Assembly (NCBI RefSeq): GCF_023715485.1
Contig: NZ_JAMBOF010000010.1
Span: forward strand, 62,001 to 126,000
Origin: Mesobacillus subterraneus
Lineage (GTDB): Bacteria; Bacillota; Bacilli; Bacillales; Cytobacillaceae
Direction: 5' to 3'
Length of the DNA: 64,000 nt
Position 1 is the stretch's first letter. Every line of letters begins with the position of its first letter. The notes beneath the pieces are model-generated. The model searched no databases. It had not been told where the DNA came from and worked only from the letters and a program-made list of their open reading frames with translations. Both the position numbers and the translations under genes were made by a program. Positions 42,856 to 50,283 of the stretch are shown one piece after another.

Positions 42856-43098
42856 TTATGAATACCTATTTTTTACATACTGCATCAGCGTTTCTGGGTC
42901 AAACCCAAGGACCCAGTGACCATTTACGTTTGTCTGCGGTACTCCCATCTGCCCAGTTTCTTCAACTAGCTTCTGGGCCGCCGCCGGATCTGTCTGCACA
43001 TTAACTTCTTTGTAGTTTAATCCTTGACCCTCAAGGAATTGTTTCATCATTGTGCAGTACGGTCAAGTATTGGTTGAATAAACAGTAATATCGTTCAT
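42856..43098 (-). CDS. Glutaredoxin-like protein with in-frame TGA at the catalytic Cys, putative selenoprotein
   Basis: From the ATG at 43098 (AAAGGAGG, spacing 8) 11 codons encode MNDITVYSTNT. Codon 12 is TGA (43065-43063). The frame continues PYCTMMKQFLEGQGLNYKEV and then a full thioredoxin-fold tail with cis-proline QMGVPQT and NGHWVLGFDP, 80 residues in all, the normal length. TGA stands exactly where the first Cys of the CPYC redox site belongs, so the motif reads U-P-Y-C. A TCCTTGA/TCAAGGA hairpin with a GGG loop lies 32 bases downstream, matching the bacterial SECIS layout. The alternative is a single point mutation (TGC or TGT to TGA) in a cysteine gene. The ATG at 43050 has no ribosome site, so internal start is unlikely. 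No sel genes are in this window. Confidence 0.6.
43021..43037 (-). promoter_or_regulatory. SECIS-like hairpin in the glutaredoxin mRNA
   Basis: Minus strand TCCTTGA, GGG, TCAAGGA: a 7-bp perfect stem with a three-base G loop, whose loop begins 32 bases after the TGA. Known bacterial SECIS elements have a short loop with a G among its first two bases, 16-37 bases past UGA. The codons here also encode FLEGQG, so the match could be partly chance. Confidence 0.55.
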
Positions 43099-43251
43099 TT
43101 TACCTTCCTCCTTTAGTTTATTAATATCAACTTTATTGACTAATCCCGGTAATGCTGTCCGCTAATCAAACCTGCTCTTGACAAAAGATTTACCAGGATA
43201 CAACCTTGTTTTTCCCTATTTCTGATAAAAAAGACGATGGATCTCCTGCTT

Positions 43252-44013
43252 TTATACTAAAGTAGAAATAAGCTCAGGGACCCGAATTTTAAATGCATCG
43301 TAATTATGATGACCGCCATCAATAATAATGATTTCTGTTTTTACTCTTTGCTGCTTAACTATTTCAAAGACTGCTTTGTTGGATTGCAAAAATAATTCGC
43401 TGATTTCATTATTATCAGCCGCTTCCTTAGTGCCGCAATCCAAATAAACCTTTTCCAATTGAGCTAGATCTGAGCTCTTCAGCAACTTTTCAATCTCTTC
43501 CTGATTACGGTAAAAAGCAGAAGACATTCCTGCGATTCTTTTAAAGATGTGCGGGTAACTGCAGGCTGCATAAGTTGTGACCAGCGCCCCTAGAGAAATA
43601 CCTGCCATATAAGTTTGATTTTCAATCGTTGGATATTTTCGATCCACCAAAGGCTTTAATTCGTTCACGATGAAATCTATGTATTCCTTCCCTTTTCCCC
43701 CAGCGGAAGCAGGATTGGCTAGAAGCCTTTCACTGAAGGCACCATGTTTCCTTGGACAATATTCATTCACCCGTTCCTCACCGGCCGGGTTCTGGTCGAT
43801 TGCCACCACAATGATTTCTATATTGTTCTCACCCAAATATTCGTGCAGCTGAAGTGAGACTCCCCCAATGGCTTCTTCATCGCCAAAAACATTCTGCCCA
43901 TCATGCATGTATAACACGGGATATCTTTTGTCCAATTCAATATAATTAGCGGGTAAGTAGATTCTAATTTTTCGTTCCTCGCCAAACAATAAAACATTGA
44001 AAGTTTCTATCAT
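43252..44013 (-). CDS. Alpha/beta-hydrolase esterase (IroE/YbbA-like family)
   Basis: 253 residues from the ATG at 44013 (GGGGG seven bases upstream). The esterase-D-like fold is visible: YPVLYMHDGQNVFGDEEA, the nucleophile elbow AGISLGALVT (serine in G-x-S-x-G), an aspartate in KVYLDCGTKE, and a histidine in IDGGHHNYDAF. The family hydrolyses ester bonds of siderophores or other small molecules. There is no signal peptide, so it is cytosolic. Single gene; the operon context gives no substrate. Confidence 0.87.
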   Translation of the reverse strand: MIETFNVLLFGEERKIRIYLPANYIELDKRYPVLYMHDGQNVFGDEEAIGGVSLQLHEYLGENNIEIIVVAIDQNPAGEERVNEYCPRKHGAFSERLLANPASAGGKGKEYIDFIVNELKPLVDRKYPTIENQTYMAGISLGALVTTYAACSYPHIFKRIAGMSSAFYRNQEEIEKLLKSSDLAQLEKVYLDCGTKEAADNNEISELFLQSNKAVFEIVKQQRVKTEIIIIDGGHHNYDAFKIRVPELISTLV

Positions 44014-44064
44014 ATTATTACCCCCATTACAAACCAATATATTCTAATTTTACTATAGAGTGAA

Positions 44065-44096
44065 CAAAAAAGAATCGGGATATTTAAACCCGACTC
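44065..44096 (-). terminator. Terminator of the SufS-like gene
   Basis: GAGTCGGG and CCCGATTC pair around a 9-base loop, followed by TTTTTTG on the minus strand. Confidence 0.9.
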
Positions 44097-44105
44097 CCTC
44101 ATATT

Positions 44106-45356
44106 TCAGATAACAACATTTTGTTTATGCTGTTCTATGTAAGCTGCTAATCCTTGTTTGAATTGCTGGATTTCTTCAATTGTATTATATGGAGCAAGAC
44201 CGATGCGGACCCAGCCACCTTGTTCTTCTACACCTAGTACTTCGGCCATCGTGGAAGCATAGAAATCACCATCAGCCACACACATATTATATTTTTCAGC
44301 TAGCCACTCGGTTACGTTTCGGGAATTTTGTCCTTCAATCGTAAAAGCAAAGGTTGGTGTTCTTTGCCCTGAAGCAGCACGATATAACTTAACTTCCGGC
44401 AGGCTCCGTAAAAAACTCTCCACATCCGCCGCAAGCTGATTTTCATATTCTTCAATTTCATGCATAGCCGAACGCAGTCGTTCCCGTCTTGTCTCACCAT
44501 AGCCAAGTTCCTCAATGAATTTGATCGCCCCGATCACTCCTGCTATTCCTTCATGATTTTGCGTCCCTGTTTCAAGCTTGTAAGGAATCTCAGTCGGAGC
44601 AGGCTGAAGCTTATATACAGGGAGCTTTTCAAATAAGTTTTCCTTGACTACGGCGATTCCGACATGCGGCCCGAAAAACTTATAGGCAGAGCAAAGAAGA
44701 ATGTCACAACCCAAATCATCAACATCGATCGCTAAATGTGGAACACCGTGGACTGCATCGACAATTACCAAGGCCCCGACTTCCTTGGCACGTTTGATAA
44801 CCTCACCTATATCCGTAACTGTACCAGTTACATTGGAGGACATTCCAACTGCCACCAGCTTCGTTTTGGGTGTAATCAGCTCCTCTAGATCCTCTAAATT
44901 CAGAGTAAAGGTTTCTGGATTAAGCTTGATGAATTTAACCTCTGCTCCCCGGTCCCTTGCAAGGGTGATCCACGGGTCGACATTGGCACGATGATCCAGC
45001 TCGGTGACAACAATTTCGTCACCTTCATTAATAAAACCGGCAAGACTGCGGGCGATCGCAAAGGCGTGTGTTGTCATGTTTGCTCCAAATGCAACCTCTT
45101 TCGCCTGGCATCCGAGTAAATCAGCTACCGCCTCCCTGGCTTCATCCAGCACCGCATCCGTATTAACACTGGTGTTAAAGGTCCCATGAAGATTAGCCAT
45201 CCCATTACGTATGTAACGATACATCGACTCAATCGCAAAATCGGCCATCTGTGTACCGCCCGGGCCGTCAAAGTAAATCACCTGTTGATCATTGTCCCTG
45301 CGATTCAAAGCAGGAAATCTCTCTCTCACTTGTTCAATCGGAAACTGCTTTGCCAA
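44106..45356 (-). CDS. Cysteine desulfurase-like class V aminotransferase (VC1184 subfamily)
   Basis: 416 residues. Class V PLP fold: the start IYFDGPGGTQMADFAIESM, the LDHRAN segment, D and H in VDAVHGVPHL, and the PLP lysine in CSAYKFFGPHVG. These match the SufS-like family of unknown substrate (VC1184 type). The active-site cysteine of true desulfurases is not evident; an NMCVAD cysteine near the C-terminus is a poor fit. It could act on cysteine, selenocysteine or an unrelated amine. The start is TTG with AAGGAG nine bases upstream. It lies 1 kb from the TGA glutaredoxin. Any link is speculative. Confidence 0.88.
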   Translation of the reverse strand: MAKQFPIEQVRERFPALNRRDNDQQVIYFDGPGGTQMADFAIESMYRYIRNGMANLHGTFNTSVNTDAVLDEAREAVADLLGCQAKEVAFGANMTTHAFAIARSLAGFINEGDEIVVTELDHRANVDPWITLARDRGAEVKFIKLNPETFTLNLEDLEELITPKTKLVAVGMSSNVTGTVTDIGEVIKRAKEVGALVIVDAVHGVPHLAIDVDDLGCDILLCSAYKFFGPHVGIAVVKENLFEKLPVYKLQPAPTEIPYKLETGTQNHEGIAGVIGAIKFIEELGYGETRRERLRSAMHEIEEYENQLAADVESFLRSLPEVKLYRAASGQRTPTFAFTIEGQNSRNVTEWLAEKYNMCVADGDFYASTMAEVLGVEEQGGWVRIGLAPYNTIEEIQQFKQGLAAYIEQHKQNVVI

Positions 45357-45465
45357 CCTGCACCACTCCTTAATGCCAGAATTGCTTTCAAGCTATATTA
45401 TGTCATAATTTTCAATTAATTTAAAGGTTGCTGCTACTTCCTCTTGATAAATATTTCGACTAACG

Positions 45466-45493
45466 AAAAAAGCATGAGAACCGTCCCCATGCT
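45466..45493 (-). terminator. Terminator at the end of the 45494 gene
   Basis: AAGCATG and CATGCTT pair across an 11-base loop, followed by TTTTCG on the minus strand. It begins at the stop codon. Confidence 0.8.
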
Positions 45494-45862
45494 TCATTTT
45501 AATTCATCATAAAACTTCTTTGGATTAGAAATATTGTTTTCAATGAAGAAATTCGCCTGATGTTTGAACATTTCTATGTAGGATTCTCTATCCAAGCTCA
45601 AATCTCCTAATTCATCTACATTTCCTTCAACTTGTACAGTATTTGCTTTCAAATCCAAAATAACAGTCATATATGTTTTTCCTTTGTAAGAAACTGTACC
45701 AATTACTTGCTTCTTCCCTAAATCTACATGAGGAAATTCATGATGCACCCCTGTAGGTTTAAATAACGTGATCCCAACATTCGACACACCAGCAATTGTA
45801 TTCATATCAATTATTCTTCTTTTACCCCGTCCTGATTTGTTCAAGATGTATCTACTAACCAT
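45494..45862 (-). CDS. Soluble protein of unknown family, coupled to a membrane partner
   Basis: 122 residues from the ATG at 45862, which overlaps the last codons of the upstream membrane gene (ATGGTTAG), so translation is coupled. It has a basic N-terminus (RYILNKSGRGKRRI) and beta-strand repeats, KGKTYMTVILDLK and TVQVEGN, then a helical acidic end. No signal peptide, no cysteine cluster. I do not recognise it. Together with the membrane gene it could be a small two-part system such as an immunity pair, but this is a guess. Confidence 0.6.
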   Translation of the reverse strand: MVSRYILNKSGRGKRRIIDMNTIAGVSNVGITLFKPTGVHHEFPHVDLGKKQVIGTVSYKGKTYMTVILDLKANTVQVEGNVDELGDLSLDRESYIEMFKHQANFFIENNISNPKKFYDELK

Positions 45863-46061
45863 AGAAGCCAACAGCGTTAAGAATGAACACGCCTATCAAA
45901 GTAACGCTTACCCCCGTCAAAGCAGCAATCCCAACAGTGCGACCTTTCTTCGTGTCTACCCAAACAGTGAAAGAGACAATGATTGTAAAGATGATTCCAA
46001 AGAAAATTGCCGCAAATGGATTCGTCGGTGTAATCCAGTCATACCAATTCAAAAAGTCCAT
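45855..46061 (-). CDS. Small two-helix membrane protein, unknown
   Basis: About 68 residues from the ATG at 46061, or 69 from the TTG just before it, which is better spaced (8 bases) from GGAGG. Two membrane helices (FAAIFFGIIFTIIVSFTVWV and GIAALTGVSVTLIGVFIL) flank a basic DTKKGR loop, so both ends should be outside. It ends overlapping the soluble gene. No family recognised. Confidence 0.6.
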   Translation of the reverse strand: MDFLNWYDWITPTNPFAAIFFGIIFTIIVSFTVWVDTKKGRTVGIAALTGVSVTLIGVFILNAVGFYG

Positions 46062-46297
46062 CAAAGCACCCGCCTCCATTCCAATTATTTACTAATAATA
46101 CGAAAACTGGAGCAAAAGGTTTCATTTCTTTTATAAGCACAGGGTCGGTTGTGTTGTTTTAAATGAATAGGTACTTGATTCCAATTTCTGTGATAGGTAG
46201 AGGGTATCTGTTATTCATTTATTGTTTTAATTTATGGTCATTGACTATCCTACTCGTTAGATTAGAAGTGACACTGCTGACTAGAGAAACATCTCTT
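46062..46297. other. Spacer between two unknown gene units
   Basis: No terminator or promoter was confidently seen. It separates the 45494/45855 pair from the 46298 gene. Confidence 0.3.
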
Positions 46298-46789
46298 CTA
46301 AGAATTTTGCTTAATCTGTTCTACTACAAACGTTAAGAAATTGGGATATGTGGAGTTTCCTTGCAAGAATTGTGACACTGGCAACATAGGGAATATGACA
46401 GTATCTCGATCTTTTGAATACAGCAGACTCTCTGTTTCGATACTTTTATATACTCCATCAAGTTTAGAGGTGTAAGTAGCTACTGACTCAAATTCATACC
46501 AGTCAAAGTCCTGTCTTGTATTTTCCTTAATTACCTCACCTATATATGCTCCAATTCGAGAAACGAAAACATCAAAATGCTCCTCTAATAGTCCTTTTCC
46601 CATGTCAGTATTCATTAATCTGGTTGTATACCTATCAATATAACGGATACTTTCAATACTGAAGTCTAAATTCCTCTTAGTCAGATTCTCCTTATCCCAG
46701 GGATCATCCGAGACATCACGATACATTAATGTCGCAATACCTTTTAAATCATCTTTTATTAACTTTTTTCTTTTAAAAATACCAAACAT
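46298..46789 (-). CDS. Soluble protein of unknown family
   Basis: 163 residues, helical and charged, beginning MFGIFKRKKLIKDDLKGIATL. It has no signal peptide, membrane helix or known motif. GGAGA lies about ten bases before the ATG. It is followed on the same strand by the 45494/45855 pair, and preceded by another unknown gene. Several neighbouring orphan genes of this size look like immunity or regulatory proteins, but no evidence supports a role. Confidence 0.6.
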   Translation of the reverse strand: MFGIFKRKKLIKDDLKGIATLMYRDVSDDPWDKENLTKRNLDFSIESIRYIDRYTTRLMNTDMGKGLLEEHFDVFVSRIGAYIGEVIKENTRQDFDWYEFESVATYTSKLDGVYKSIETESLLYSKDRDTVIFPMLPVSQFLQGNSTYPNFLTFVVEQIKQNS

Positions 46790-46862
46790 TATATGGTTAT
46801 CTCCTTTAAAGTAGTCAGCCTAGTTAAAACCATAGTTGCGTCAAAGGCATATTTTTTAGGAA

Positions 46863-47237
46863 TTATCGAGTTAAATGCTCTTTAAAAATCAGTTTAAAAT
46901 TAGGCTTGAAGTCTACTTCAACCGTTTGCTGTGTTTCCTCATTTATAATGGTCATGAGTATGCTTGAACGCTCCTTTTTATCCGAGGTAATTTCAAATTT
47001 TTCTACGCGTTTCAAATCAAGCAGCGTAATCAATCTTGTTGAATTTCGTTCTTTCACCTGGATTTTCACTTCTCCGTATGATGGTGAAATCGTTACATCG
47101 AACTCCTCTTCCTGGTTGGTGAAATTAAATTTTGCTTCATTATAATAAAACGGCGTATCTTTCGAATGGTTATCTAATAAAGTGGGTTCGCATTCAAATA
47201 ATGAAATCAATTCATCTTCTCCTGGAAAAACAGGCAT
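46863..47237 (-). CDS. Small beta-rich protein of unknown family
   Basis: 124 residues from the ATG at 47237 (AAAGGGGG seven bases upstream, preferred over the upstream GTG). It is beta-rich: FNFTNQEEEFDVTIS, GEVKIQVKERNST, LDLKRVEKFEITSD, and QQTVEVDFK. The composition and two acidic loops (FPGEDELISLFE) resemble immunity proteins of polymorphic toxins (general shape only). No paired toxin gene is visible nearby. Confidence 0.55.
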   Translation of the reverse strand: MPVFPGEDELISLFECEPTLLDNHSKDTPFYYNEAKFNFTNQEEEFDVTISPSYGEVKIQVKERNSTRLITLLDLKRVEKFEITSDKKERSSILMTIINEETQQTVEVDFKPNFKLIFKEHLTR

Positions 47238-47331
47238 TGTATTACCCCCTTTAACCATTTTTTAAGTTAACATAATAATATTATTCATCATACGAGAATT
47301 TTCTCAAAATATCTTTGAAGAATTTATCTGT

Positions 47332-47556
47332 TTATTCTTCTTGAGTGTTCCTATCACTTTTATATTCTAAAAGATCTCCCGGCTGACAGTCCAAAGCCTT
47401 ACAAATCGCTTCTAATGTGGATAGACGAATCGCTTTTGCCTTTCCATTTTTCAATATAGAAAGGTTAGCCATTGTTATTCCAACCCTCTCCGAAAGTTCT
47501 GTTACGCTCATTTTCCTTTTAGCCAGCATCACATCAATATTGATTATTATTGCCAT
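47332..47556 (-). CDS. Small XRE-type regulator (YozG-like)
   Basis: 74 residues, essentially one helix-turn-helix domain: MLAKRKMSVTELSERVGITMANLSILKNGKAKAIRLSTLEAICKALDCQPGDLLEY. This is the short HTH family that is genetically paired with DUF2975 membrane proteins. It starts 15 bases after the DUF2975 gene, in the same operon. It should bind DNA as a dimer and be controlled by the membrane partner. Confidence 0.9.
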   Translation of the reverse strand: MAIIINIDVMLAKRKMSVTELSERVGITMANLSILKNGKAKAIRLSTLEAICKALDCQPGDLLEYKSDRNTQEE

Positions 47557-47570
47557 GTTATTTATTCACC

Positions 47571-48062
47571 TCAGATTATTAAGTCGTTCTCTGATTTTAT
47601 ATCGATGGCTTCTTGTAACAGTCTTTGAAGAACAGCCGCAAAGACAGCGATCACCGTCGGAGCAAAAATCATGACCATTCCGACGAGTATGAGACCCGGT
47701 GCGTCATCAACCTCCGCCAGGATATAGACGAATGGTAGGCCTACCACATATAAGCCACTGATTGTGATGGCACAGATTTTGATTTTCTTTAGAGCTCTTA
47801 CAGATAATTCCGAGAAAGCATGGTTCTTGTCAATATAGCTTAAAAGCTTAAATGCTTGATACAAAGCGAAATAAAAAGGGATTGCCGAAACATACATAAC
47901 CACTAAAATGCCATATACCACATAAGCCAAATCCCAACCTCTTTCTGCTGCTTCATTCGCTTCATTCGCTATTTGAGGCAGCAAAAATATACACAAAGCA
48001 AGAACCGGAATGCCAATAAAAATAACAGCTACTTTTAAAAAGAGTGTAGAACTTCGTTTCAT
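47571..48062 (-). CDS. DUF2975 membrane protein
   Basis: 163 residues from the ATG at 48062 (GAGG, spacing 9, preferred over the upstream start). Four membrane helices: LFLKVAVIFIGIPVLALCIFLL, a second in the middle (LAYVVYGILVVMYVSAIPFYFALY), then LKKIKICAITISGLYVVGLPFVYIL and the last helix before LLQEAIDIKSENDLII. Family pattern and HTH neighbour fit DUF2975. It is thought to be a membrane sensor or co-repressor for the linked regulator. Signal unknown. Confidence 0.88.
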   Translation of the reverse strand: MKRSSTLFLKVAVIFIGIPVLALCIFLLPQIANEANEAAERGWDLAYVVYGILVVMYVSAIPFYFALYQAFKLLSYIDKNHAFSELSVRALKKIKICAITISGLYVVGLPFVYILAEVDDAPGLILVGMVMIFAPTVIAVFAAVLQRLLQEAIDIKSENDLII

Positions 48063-48170
48063 AAAAAGCACCTCGTTTATTTAATGTTAATTTGAATTTA
48101 ACATGATTTTTATCGATTTACAATAAATTATTATTGAATTTAATTAAATTATTGTTGTTTCCATTTCGAA

Positions 48171-48206
48171 TAAAAAAGAGCATTCCTCATTGCAACGAAA
48201 TGCTCT
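48171..48206 (-). terminator. Terminator after the NIPSNAP-NUDIX gene
   Basis: AGAGCATTtc and GGAATGCTCT type arms (8-9 bp) with a long loop are followed by TTTTTTATTC on the minus strand. Confidence 0.8.
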
Positions 48207-48301
48207 ATCACTTAAACTATTCATTTTATAACTTGGCATCTGACTTGTTAGTTCAATAAGAATATAAACAAAAATCCATGGATCATTGCACCCCTGGGAT
48301 G

Positions 48302-49090
48302 TTAACAATATTCCTTTTTTACCTCATATCTGCTAATTAATTCGTATGGTCTGACTTTAAATGCTTCATAAGGTAAATAGTTTGCTTCCATTGCATCGAG
48401 AGCTCTGCTTTTAAATTGCTGCCTTGTGATCAATTGATTTATATTGTCACTAGTTAGTTTTGTAAAAACTACTTCAGATGTCTCATTTTCAGCAGGTGTG
48501 ATATCTCCAGATTGATACTCACCTCTAAAGACAATACAAGTAACCCCGCTCGTAACGTTTTGATAAATACCTGTTATCCCAAGCAAATGTGCCTTAATCC
48601 CAGTTTCTTCAAATATCTCTCGGTGAATAGCTTCTTCTAACGTTTCACCTTCTTCTACTTGGCCTCCCGGCATTTCCATAGTATCTGAACGATGAAAATT
48701 TCTAACAAGTAATACTTCGCCATCTTTATTTGTTATATATCCACTGACAGACATTATATGTTTAGGCGGATGATATGTAGCCGGATAAGGAGCAGTTGAA
48801 GTTAAAAAGTCTTGATCGCTTTCTATGTAAAGTTCGCCCAATTCTTTTATTTTTTCTTTTGATTCTTTGTGCAGTTCACTATTTCTAATTAGACTTTCTA
48901 TACTTTCGTAATGTTCCATACTTCTATATTCCCATATAGCTAAGATGTCGTCTTTACTGTCATTTACCCATCGACCTATTAATTTCGCACCGTTTTTAAT
49001 TTGATTTGGGTATAAATAAGTATGAAAGAAATTATTGAAATCGTTTAGTTTTTCAGGATTGATTTTATAAGTTTTTCTTCTATATATCAT
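48302..49090 (-). CDS. NIPSNAP-NUDIX fusion hydrolase
   Basis: 262 residues. Residues 1-105 are a NIPSNAP/dimeric alpha-beta barrel (YKINPEKLNDFNNFFHTYL; AIWEYRSMEHYESIE). Residues 110-235 are a NUDIX domain with box GGQVEEGETLEEAIHREIFEETGI, matching G-x5-E-x7-R-E-U-x-E-E-x-G-U without a missing residue. The Nudix part hydrolyses nucleoside diphosphate-linked compounds; the barrel may recognise a substrate or regulate. Cytosolic, single gene, divergent from the DUF1206 gene. Confidence 0.9.
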   Translation of the reverse strand: MIYRRKTYKINPEKLNDFNNFFHTYLYPNQIKNGAKLIGRWVNDSKDDILAIWEYRSMEHYESIESLIRNSELHKESKEKIKELGELYIESDQDFLTSTAPYPATYHPPKHIMSVSGYITNKDGEVLLVRNFHRSDTMEMPGGQVEEGETLEEAIHREIFEETGIKAHLLGITGIYQNVTSGVTCIVFRGEYQSGDITPAENETSEVVFTKLTSDNINQLITRQQFKSRALDAMEANYLPYEAFKVRPYELISRYEVKKEYC

Positions 49091-49289
49091 TTTCTAACTC
49101 CCCCTTTTCCCTCTAATTTCCACAAAAAGATTAAAATCCCTTCTTTAACTATACTGTCCGTCTGTAGTAGACCTGGGGAATTTCAATCACATTTCCTATA
49201 TATTGGATTAGAAAATCCTGGTTTGTTTCTTTTTATGATAAAACGGGAACTTCTTATATTAAGAGAATCGTAGAGGATGTGTATATGAT

Positions 49290-50138
49290 ATGAATTCCCC
49301 GTCAACAGCAGTTGCAAAAGATAAAATGAGAGAAGTGAAGCCGTGGGTGCGTCGTTTTGGACGTTTTGGTTATATGGCCAAAGGTCTCGTGTACTTAATG
49401 ATTGGGGTCCTCGCAGCTCTGGCAGCATTCGGACCAGGAGGCGAAACGACCGGGACATCTGGTGCCCTTCAATCCATCGCCGAAATGCCATTTGGTGAAG
49501 TTGCCTTATGGTTCATCGGAATTGGTTTAATCGGCTATATAATATGGAATTTTATTAAAGCGATTAAGGATCCTGAAAATGAAGGAACCGATGCTAAAGG
49601 TCTGATTAAAAGAACAGGTTATTTCATTAGTGGAATCATTTATACGAGTCTAGCTTTTGGGGCAATAAAATTAGCTAGTCACACGGGGAATGCTGGTGGT
49701 GAAAATTCAGAGAAAACGATTTCGGCTAAGCTGATGGAACAGCCCTTTGGCGTCTGGTTAGTTGGATTAGTAGGAGCCATTATTATTGGATACGGTGTTT
49801 ACGAGCTTTATAATGGTATAAAAGAGAAATTCATGTCTAAATTCAAAACATATGAAATGAATGATAAGGAACGCAAAACCGCTCGGTTGTCAGGTAAAAT
49901 AGGTCTGATTTCACGAGGGATTGTTCTAAGTATGGTCGGATTTTTCTTCATTCGCACAGCTTACACAAACAACCCCAATGAATCAAAAGGGCTTGGCGGT
50001 GCCTTAACAGAATTGGCAAACCAGCCATTCGGACAATTTTTACTAGCTTTAGTGGCAGTTGGACTCATTTTATATGGCGTCTACCAAATTATCCGAGGAC
50101 GCTATCAGCATATGAATTTTGGATATGACGGAAAGTAG
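49290..50138 (+). CDS. DUF1206 membrane protein
   Basis: 282 residues with three tandem repeats of a two-helix membrane unit: RFGRFGYMAKGLVYLMIGVLA, RTGYFISGIIYTSLAFGAI and KIGLISRGIVLSMVGFFFI each begin a repeat, and each is followed by QPFG/MPFG plus a second helix (LVGLVGAIIIGYGVYELYNG). This is the DUF1206 pattern. The family is found in many bacteria and its role is unknown. A terminator follows, and the gene is divergent from the NUDIX fusion. Confidence 0.9.
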   Translation: MNSPSTAVAKDKMREVKPWVRRFGRFGYMAKGLVYLMIGVLAALAAFGPGGETTGTSGALQSIAEMPFGEVALWFIGIGLIGYIIWNFIKAIKDPENEGTDAKGLIKRTGYFISGIIYTSLAFGAIKLASHTGNAGGENSEKTISAKLMEQPFGVWLVGLVGAIIIGYGVYELYNGIKEKFMSKFKTYEMNDKERKTARLSGKIGLISRGIVLSMVGFFFIRTAYTNNPNESKGLGGALTELANQPFGQFLLALVAVGLILYGVYQIIRGRYQHMNFGYDGK

Positions 50139-50173
50139 AATAGATGGAAATAATGAAGAGGATTATTCACGAA

Positions 50174-50206
50174 ATTAGGCCACCTTTAACAGGTGGCCTA
50201 ATTTAA
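50174..50206 (+). terminator. Terminator of the DUF1206 gene
   Basis: TAGGCCACCT and AGGTGGCCTA pair perfectly around TTAAC, with AT-rich sequence after. It also separates the bacteriocin cluster. Confidence 0.85.
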
Positions 50207-50283
50207 TATGTGCATTCCATTCGATGACCATCATGCAATAGGTTGTTTCAAAAAGATATTCTATTTTTGATTCCAGATATTAC

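Noticed and set aside
42856-43050. Independent start of the glutaredoxin at 43050
   Set aside because: There is no ribosome site there and it would delete the first strand and active site. The ribosome site fits only 43098.
44106-45356. SufS-like gene as selenocysteine lyase feeding the TGA glutaredoxin
   Set aside because: The two are 1 kb apart with an esterase gene between; the family substrate is unknown, so the link is only a guess.
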